Part shown: piece after piece, positions 7,967 to 9,692 of the stretch
Layout: every line of letters begins with the position of its first letter
How positions within the stretch are numbered: the first letter of the stretch is position 1
From: Oscillospiraceae bacterium
Lineage (GTDB): Bacteria > Bacillota > Clostridia > Oscillospirales > Acutalibacteraceae
Length of the DNA: 9,692 nt
Direction: 5' to 3'
Assembly: GCA_902761265.1 (NCBI GenBank)
Contig: CACWJV010000066.1
Location: 8,162-17,853 of the forward strand
Notes under the pieces: model-generated
The model's database searches: none
What the model was told of the DNA's origin: nothing
The model's input: the letters and a program-made list of their open reading frames with translations, nothing else
Made by a program: the position numbers and the translations under genes

Positions 7967-7971
7967 CCTCC
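7967..7971 (-). promoter_or_regulatory. Ribosome binding site deciding the subunit C start
   Basis: The minus-strand GGAGG ends on the first base of an upstream in-frame GTG (7967-7965), so that codon cannot be used with this site. The next in-frame GTG at 7958-7956 is eight bases downstream, an ideal spacing, and yields Met-Lys-Tyr-Ala. Confidence 0.8.
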
Positions 7972-7985
7972 GATACTGACTTTCG

Positions 7986-8297
7986 TTATGCGTTCGTTAC
8001 ATTCGCCACAATCTGCGCGACCCACCGATCGCTGTTGGCACGGCTTGCTGCGTCCAGCGCGGCGTCCACCTTGTCAAACGCGGCGTCGATGGCACGGATC
8101 TGTGCGTCGCGGGCGGCATGAATGGTTTCGGTTTTTGCAGCGACAAACTGATCAAACTTTTCATTGTTGTTTGCGCGTATCTTTTTCTTTTCCTGTTCCA
8201 ACGCCTCCAAAGCGCCGGCACGCTGTTTCTTCGCTTTGGAAACACGCTGGCGCGCCTGTTTGTCAACCTGCAAAATCGCGTTGATCAATTCATCCAT
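7986..8297 (-). CDS. V/A-type ATPase peripheral stalk subunit G/H
   Basis: This is a 103-residue protein with almost no proline or glycine, rich in Ala, Lys, Glu, Gln and Arg (VDKQARQRVSKAKKQRAG at about 11-28, then EALEQEKKKIRANN). It looks like one continuous helix able to form a heptad coiled coil with subunit E. That matches the small peripheral-stalk subunit called NtpF in Enterococcus hirae, G in Thermus and H in archaea, which also usually stands first in the operon. Homology among these proteins is weak, so the call rests mainly on length, composition and place. The ATG at 8297-8295 has a strong GGGAGGTC at 8303-8310. It is the first gene of the transcript and lies just after the leader hairpin. 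Confidence 0.82.
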   Translation of the reverse strand: MDELINAILQVDKQARQRVSKAKKQRAGALEALEQEKKKIRANNNEKFDQFVAAKTETIHAARDAQIRAIDAAFDKVDAALDAASRANSDRWVAQIVANVTNA

Positions 8298-8316
8298 GCA
8301 AAGACCTCCCTCAAAG

Positions 8317-8345
8317 AAAAAAAGGCGCGAACGTGGTGTTGCGCC
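8317..8345 (-). terminator. Terminator-like hairpin plus U7 in the ATPase operon leader (possible attenuator)
   Basis: On the minus strand, GGCGC-AAC pairs with GTT-(C bulge)-GCGCC around a five-base ACCAC loop (8324-8345). It is followed directly by seven Ts (8317-8323) and then CTTTG. That is the form of an intrinsic terminator, yet it lies between the predicted transcription start (about 8356) and the first Shine-Dalgarno (8303-8310), with no gene upstream for it to end. Plausible roles are premature termination or 5' protection of the mRNA. No leader peptide or known riboswitch core is visible in so short a leader. Confidence 0.6.
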
Positions 8346-8362
8346 CCGTTTGAATATGCTTT

Positions 8363-8390
8363 ATTATAGCACAAATTGCAATAAATGCAA
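8363..8390 (-). promoter_or_regulatory. Promoter of the ATPase operon
   Basis: Minus-strand TATAAT (8363-8368) is a perfect -10 and is preceded by TGC (8369-8371), giving an extended -10. A weak -35, TTGCAT (8385-8390), is 16 bases away. The predicted start is near 8356, leaving a leader of about 60 nt before the first ATG. No other promoter of this quality was noticed within the operon. Confidence 0.75.
8376..8390. repeat. Inverted repeat TTGCA-N5-TGCAA across the ATPase -35 region
   Basis: The plus strand reads TTGCA, ATAAA, TGCAA: a perfect 5-bp dyad with a 5-base centre. It covers the proposed -35 and most of the spacer of the ATPase promoter. It has the size and place of a repressor site, but I do not recognise it as a known operator and short AT-rich dyads arise by chance. 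Confidence 0.4.
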
Positions 8391-8440
8391 GCGTTAGAGC
8401 AAAAATTCCTTCGCCGTTTTGCACAAAGAATAAAAACCAG

Positions 8441-8470
8441 TTGACTTTCTTTTCTCAATTGTGATACACT
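8441..8470 (+). promoter_or_regulatory. Promoter of the LUD-domain gene
   Basis: TTGACT (8441-8446, five of six matches to the -35 consensus) and TACACT (8465-8470) are separated by 18 bases. TGA before the -10 supplies an extended -10 TG. Transcription should start near 8477, about 23 nt before the ATG. It is divergent from the ATPase promoter; the two -35 elements are about 50 bp apart. Confidence 0.75.
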
Positions 8471-8499
8471 TTTTCCAACAAGAAGCAGGAGGTATGAAT

Positions 8500-9105
8500 A
8501 TGGATCTGCAAGCGATTGCCGCAGCTTTTCAAAAGCATGGCTTTGAGACCTCGGTGTTTGACTCCGCAGCCGATGCGGCGGCATATCTGAACGGCAAAAT
8601 TGACGGCATGTCGGTGTCATACGGCGGTTCGATGACTGTCTCGCAAATGGGACTGCTGGACATGCTGAAAACCCACAACGATGTGATCGGGCACTGGGAT
8701 ATACCGGAAGGTATGAGCAGGCAGGAGGTCTATGCAAAAGCGGCGGTAACGGACGTCTATCTTTGCAGCGCAAACGGCGCGAGCGAAACGGGCGAACTCG
8801 TCAATATTGACGGCCACGGCAACCGCGTGTCCTCTGCCCTGTTCGGCCATAAGAAGGTTTATTTCATCGTCGGCGTCAATAAATTCGCGCCGACGCTCGA
8901 AGAGGCCATGTGGCGCGCGCGCAATATCGCGTCGCCGAAAAACGCCCAGCGGCTCGGCCGAAAAACGCCCTGCGCGCTGAAGGGCGACAGGTGCTATGAC
9001 TGCAACAGCCCGGAACGTATCTGCAACGGGTTTGTGATCCACGCCCGCAAGCTCTCGAGCTGTGACACAGAGATCGTACTGGTCAACGAAGCGCTCGGGT
9101 TCTAA
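8500..9105 (+). CDS. LUD-domain protein (LutC/YkgG-like, lactate utilization family)
   Basis: The protein has 201 residues from the ATG at 8500, which stands seven bases after AGGAGG (8487-8492). An in-frame ATG at 8494 is only one base from that site and is unlikely to be used. LUD-family features are SVSYGGSMTVSQMGLLDML (38-56), NGASETGELVNIDGHGNRV (92-110), FGHKKVYFIVGVNK (115-128) and LEEAMWRARNIASPKNAQRL (133-152). A C-terminal cysteine cluster follows: C158-x6-C165-x2-C168-x6-C175. LutC partners the iron-sulfur proteins LutA and LutB in L-lactate oxidation, but neither is present here. This is the stand-alone LUD type common in anaerobes, whose substrate I cannot name. The four cysteines may bind a metal or Fe-S cluster (inference). 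No terminator separates it from the rubredoxin gene, so read-through is likely. Confidence 0.9.
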   Translation: MDLQAIAAAFQKHGFETSVFDSAADAAAYLNGKIDGMSVSYGGSMTVSQMGLLDMLKTHNDVIGHWDIPEGMSRQEVYAKAAVTDVYLCSANGASETGELVNIDGHGNRVSSALFGHKKVYFIVGVNKFAPTLEEAMWRARNIASPKNAQRLGRKTPCALKGDRCYDCNSPERICNGFVIHARKLSSCDTEIVLVNEALGF

Positions 9106-9106
9106 C

Positions 9107-9136
9107 TTGACAAAACGCACGTATGTGTGCTATAAT
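9107..9136 (+). promoter_or_regulatory. Consensus promoter of the rubredoxin gene
   Basis: A perfect TTGACA (9107-9112) and a perfect TATAAT (9131-9136) are separated by 18 bases, with TGC giving an extended -10. The -35 begins two bases after the stop codon of the LUD gene. By sequence this is the strongest promoter in the window, and so is probably restrained by a regulator at the dyad that flanks its -10. Confidence 0.88.
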
Positions 9137-9143
9137 GCACACA
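9124..9143. repeat. Inverted repeat exactly framing the rubredoxin -10 element
   Basis: TGTGTGC (9124-9130) and GCACACA (9137-9143) are perfect reverse complements. The six bases between them are precisely the TATAAT hexamer. A protein dimer bound here would block open-complex formation. The dyad does not match Rex or CRP/FNR consensus spacing. The role as an operator is inferred. Confidence 0.6.
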
Positions 9144-9168
9144 CCTTACGGAAAGGAGCGCGAAGAAA

Positions 9169-9318
9169 ATGTTTGAATGTCCCTGCGGTTATGTGTATGA
9201 TCCGGCGGTCGGCGATCCCGATGGCGGCATCGCACCGGGCACTGCCTGGGAAGATATCCCGGAAGATTGGGTCTGCCCCGTCTGCGGTCTCGGCAAAGAG
9301 ATGTTTACCGAAGCATAA
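9169..9318 (+). CDS. Rubredoxin with C-P-C first metal knuckle
   Basis: This 49-residue small iron protein carries single electrons in the cytoplasm of anaerobes, often to peroxide- or oxygen-reducing enzymes. Order of features: C4-P5-C6-G7-Y8-V9-Y10-D11-P12, then [11 protein letters not shown] (15-25), W27, [12 protein letters not shown] (29-40) with C36 and C39, and the end GLGKEMF. The core GDPDxGIxPGT and DWVCPxCG are textbook rubredoxin, and all four iron-ligand cysteines are present. The first pair has only one residue between the cysteines where rubredoxins normally have two, and the N-terminus is shorter than usual. GGAG (9155-9158) is ten bases from the ATG. It sits downstream of the LUD gene, has its own promoter and ends at a strong terminator. 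Confidence 0.96.
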   Translation: MFECPCGYVYDPAVGDPDGGIAPGTAWEDIPEDWVCPVCGLGKEMFTEA

Positions 9319-9323
9319 ACTGA

Positions 9324-9355
9324 AAAGCCGCCGGTTGTCCGGCGGTTTTACTTTT
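9324..9355 (+). terminator. Intrinsic terminator after rubredoxin
   Basis: CCGCCGG (9328-9334) and CCGGCGG (9339-9345) form a perfect 7-bp GC stem around TTGT. It is extended by a G-T wobble and an A/T run (9324-9326 with 9347-9349) and followed by TTTTACTTTT. It lies six bases after the rubredoxin stop codon. Confidence 0.92.
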
Positions 9356-9358
9356 GAG

Positions 9359-9390
9359 AAAAAACGACAGGCAGCAAAAGCGCTGCCTGT
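9359..9390 (-). terminator. Intrinsic terminator of the convergent surface-protein-like gene
   Basis: ACAGGCAGC (9367-9375) and GCTGCCTGT (9382-9390) form a perfect 9-bp stem with a 6-base loop. On the minus strand the stem is followed by CG and six Ts (9359-9364), so it ends the gene coming from the right. On the plus strand it is followed by a less regular T-rich stretch and may back up the rubredoxin terminator. Confidence 0.85.
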
Positions 9391-9410
9391 TTGTTATTTC
9401 TTGTTATTTC
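9391..9410. repeat. Two tandem copies of a 10-mer at a gene end
   Basis: TTGTTATTTC occurs twice in a row (9391-9400 and 9401-9410). The second copy contains the stop codon of the minus-strand gene and the first lies between that stop and the terminator stem. It looks like a simple slippage duplication. Confidence 0.7.
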
Positions 9411-9692
9411 TTAAGACCGAACGCTGCAAGAATGCCATGGAAGAAAGAGGTCAGTCTGCCGGAAAAGCTTGTGCCGTGGTCTTTGCCGCAATACTTGCAA
9501 AGATTGGGCTGGACAGCGCCGCAGACGGTGCATTTGCCGTCTTTGTAAACATGCGCGATTTTACCGATTGTGAGATCCTTCAATTCAACAGCGTTCTTGC
9601 CGGCTTTGTCGCTCGTGACCTTGCCGCAGACCTTACATTTGAAGTGTTCCTTCGTGCCTTCCACGGTGCAGGTGGCTGCAACTTCTTTAATC
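9404..9692 (-). CDS. C-terminal end of a probable surface protein with Cys-pair ribbons and FFH tail (5' end outside window)
   Basis: The open frame continues through the right edge, so an internal GTG at 9664 is not a real start. About 96 residues are visible. A segment of the form AATCTVEGTKEHFKCKVCGK then SDKAG resembles the A-x-C-T-x-x-G-x-x-x-x-x-x-C-x-x-C-G-K repeats of clostridial extracellular proteins. Then come HVYKDGKCTVCGAVQP and CKYCGKDHG, so three CxxC(G) pairs in all. The end, SFSGRLTSFFHGILAAFGLKK, is an amphipathic helix with a basic finish. From memory, similar C-x-x-C-G-x-x-H-x-x-x-F-x-x-x-x-x-x-FFH tails end many otherwise unrelated large repeat proteins in Ruminococcaceae-type genomes. 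Anchoring or sorting is a guess. The body of the protein, and hence its function, is not visible. Confidence 0.65.
   Translation of the reverse strand, partial: IKEVAATCTVEGTKEHFKCKVCGKVTSDKAGKNAVELKDLTIGKIAHVYKDGKCTVCGAVQPNLCKYCGKDHGTSFSGRLTSFFHGILAAFGLKK

Noticed and set aside
8461..8499. Longer N-terminus for the LUD protein from GTG 8461 or ATG 8494
   Set aside because: The GTG lies inside the predicted promoter and the ATG at 8494 is one base from AGGAGG; ATG 8500 has ideal spacing.
8298..8499. Riboswitch or small RNA in the divergent intergenic region
   Set aside because: After the two promoters, the leader hairpin and the ribosome sites, only about 50 bp between the -35 elements remain unexplained, with no recognisable conserved RNA core.
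9124..9143. Rubredoxin promoter dyad as a Rex, CRP or FNR site
   Set aside because: Half-sites and spacing do not match the TTGTGA-N6-TCACAA, TGTGA-N6-TCACA or TTGAT-N4-ATCAA patterns; reported only as an unassigned dyad.
9391..9410. Tandem 10-mer as an attachment or integration site
   Set aside because: No integrase or tRNA gene nearby, and the copies are adjacent rather than flanking an insert; most simply a slippage duplication.

Overview
The window carries an essentially complete bacterial A/V-type (V-ATPase-like) ATPase operon on the minus strand. It is followed by two small redox-related genes on the plus strand and the 3' end of a cell-surface-like protein on the minus strand. Strong Shine-Dalgarno sites (GGAGG types), consensus sigma-A-like promoters, moderately GC-rich coding sequence, an anaerobe-type rubredoxin and the clostridial look of the ATPase subunits suggest a Firmicute of class Clostridia, perhaps an Oscillospiraceae/Ruminococcaceae relative. 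That placement is inferred from style, not from a marker gene.

ATPase operon (about 8390 down to 1, minus strand). Transcription order is peripheral-stalk subunit G/H, C, I, K, F, E, A, B, D; D runs off the left edge. Gaps are short: 1 nt between K and F, a 1-nt overlap between E and A, and 11 nt between A and B. Together these genes encode the A3B3 catalytic head (A, B), the central stalk (D, F, C), the peripheral stalks (E, G/H), the membrane stator (I) and the rotor ring (K). An extended -10 promoter lies at 8363-8390. It is followed by a terminator-like hairpin plus U7 in the leader, just ahead of the first Shine-Dalgarno site. Three start sites can be corrected from Shine-Dalgarno placement: C starts at GTG 7958, I at TTG 6851 and the LUD gene at ATG 8500.

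Plus-strand genes (8441-9349). A divergent promoter drives a LUD-domain (LutC/YkgG-type) protein with a four-cysteine motif. Two bases after its stop begins a perfect-consensus promoter for a 49-residue rubredoxin, whose first metal knuckle is C-P-C rather than the usual C-x-x-C. The -10 hexamer of that promoter is exactly framed by a perfect 7-bp inverted repeat. A strong intrinsic terminator ends the unit.

Right edge (9359-9692). A convergent minus-strand gene enters from outside the window. Only its C-terminal ~96 residues are seen: cysteine-pair ribbons followed by a short FFH-type hydrophobic tail. It has its own terminator.

No mobile element, CRISPR array, tRNA or rRNA was seen. I do not see a wholly new system. 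The items most worth a second look are a heptamer repeat with G-quadruplex potential between subunits B and D, a four-helix K subunit with an Ala/Pro/Glu-rich linker, the leader hairpin, the C-P-C rubredoxin and its unusual promoter dyad.
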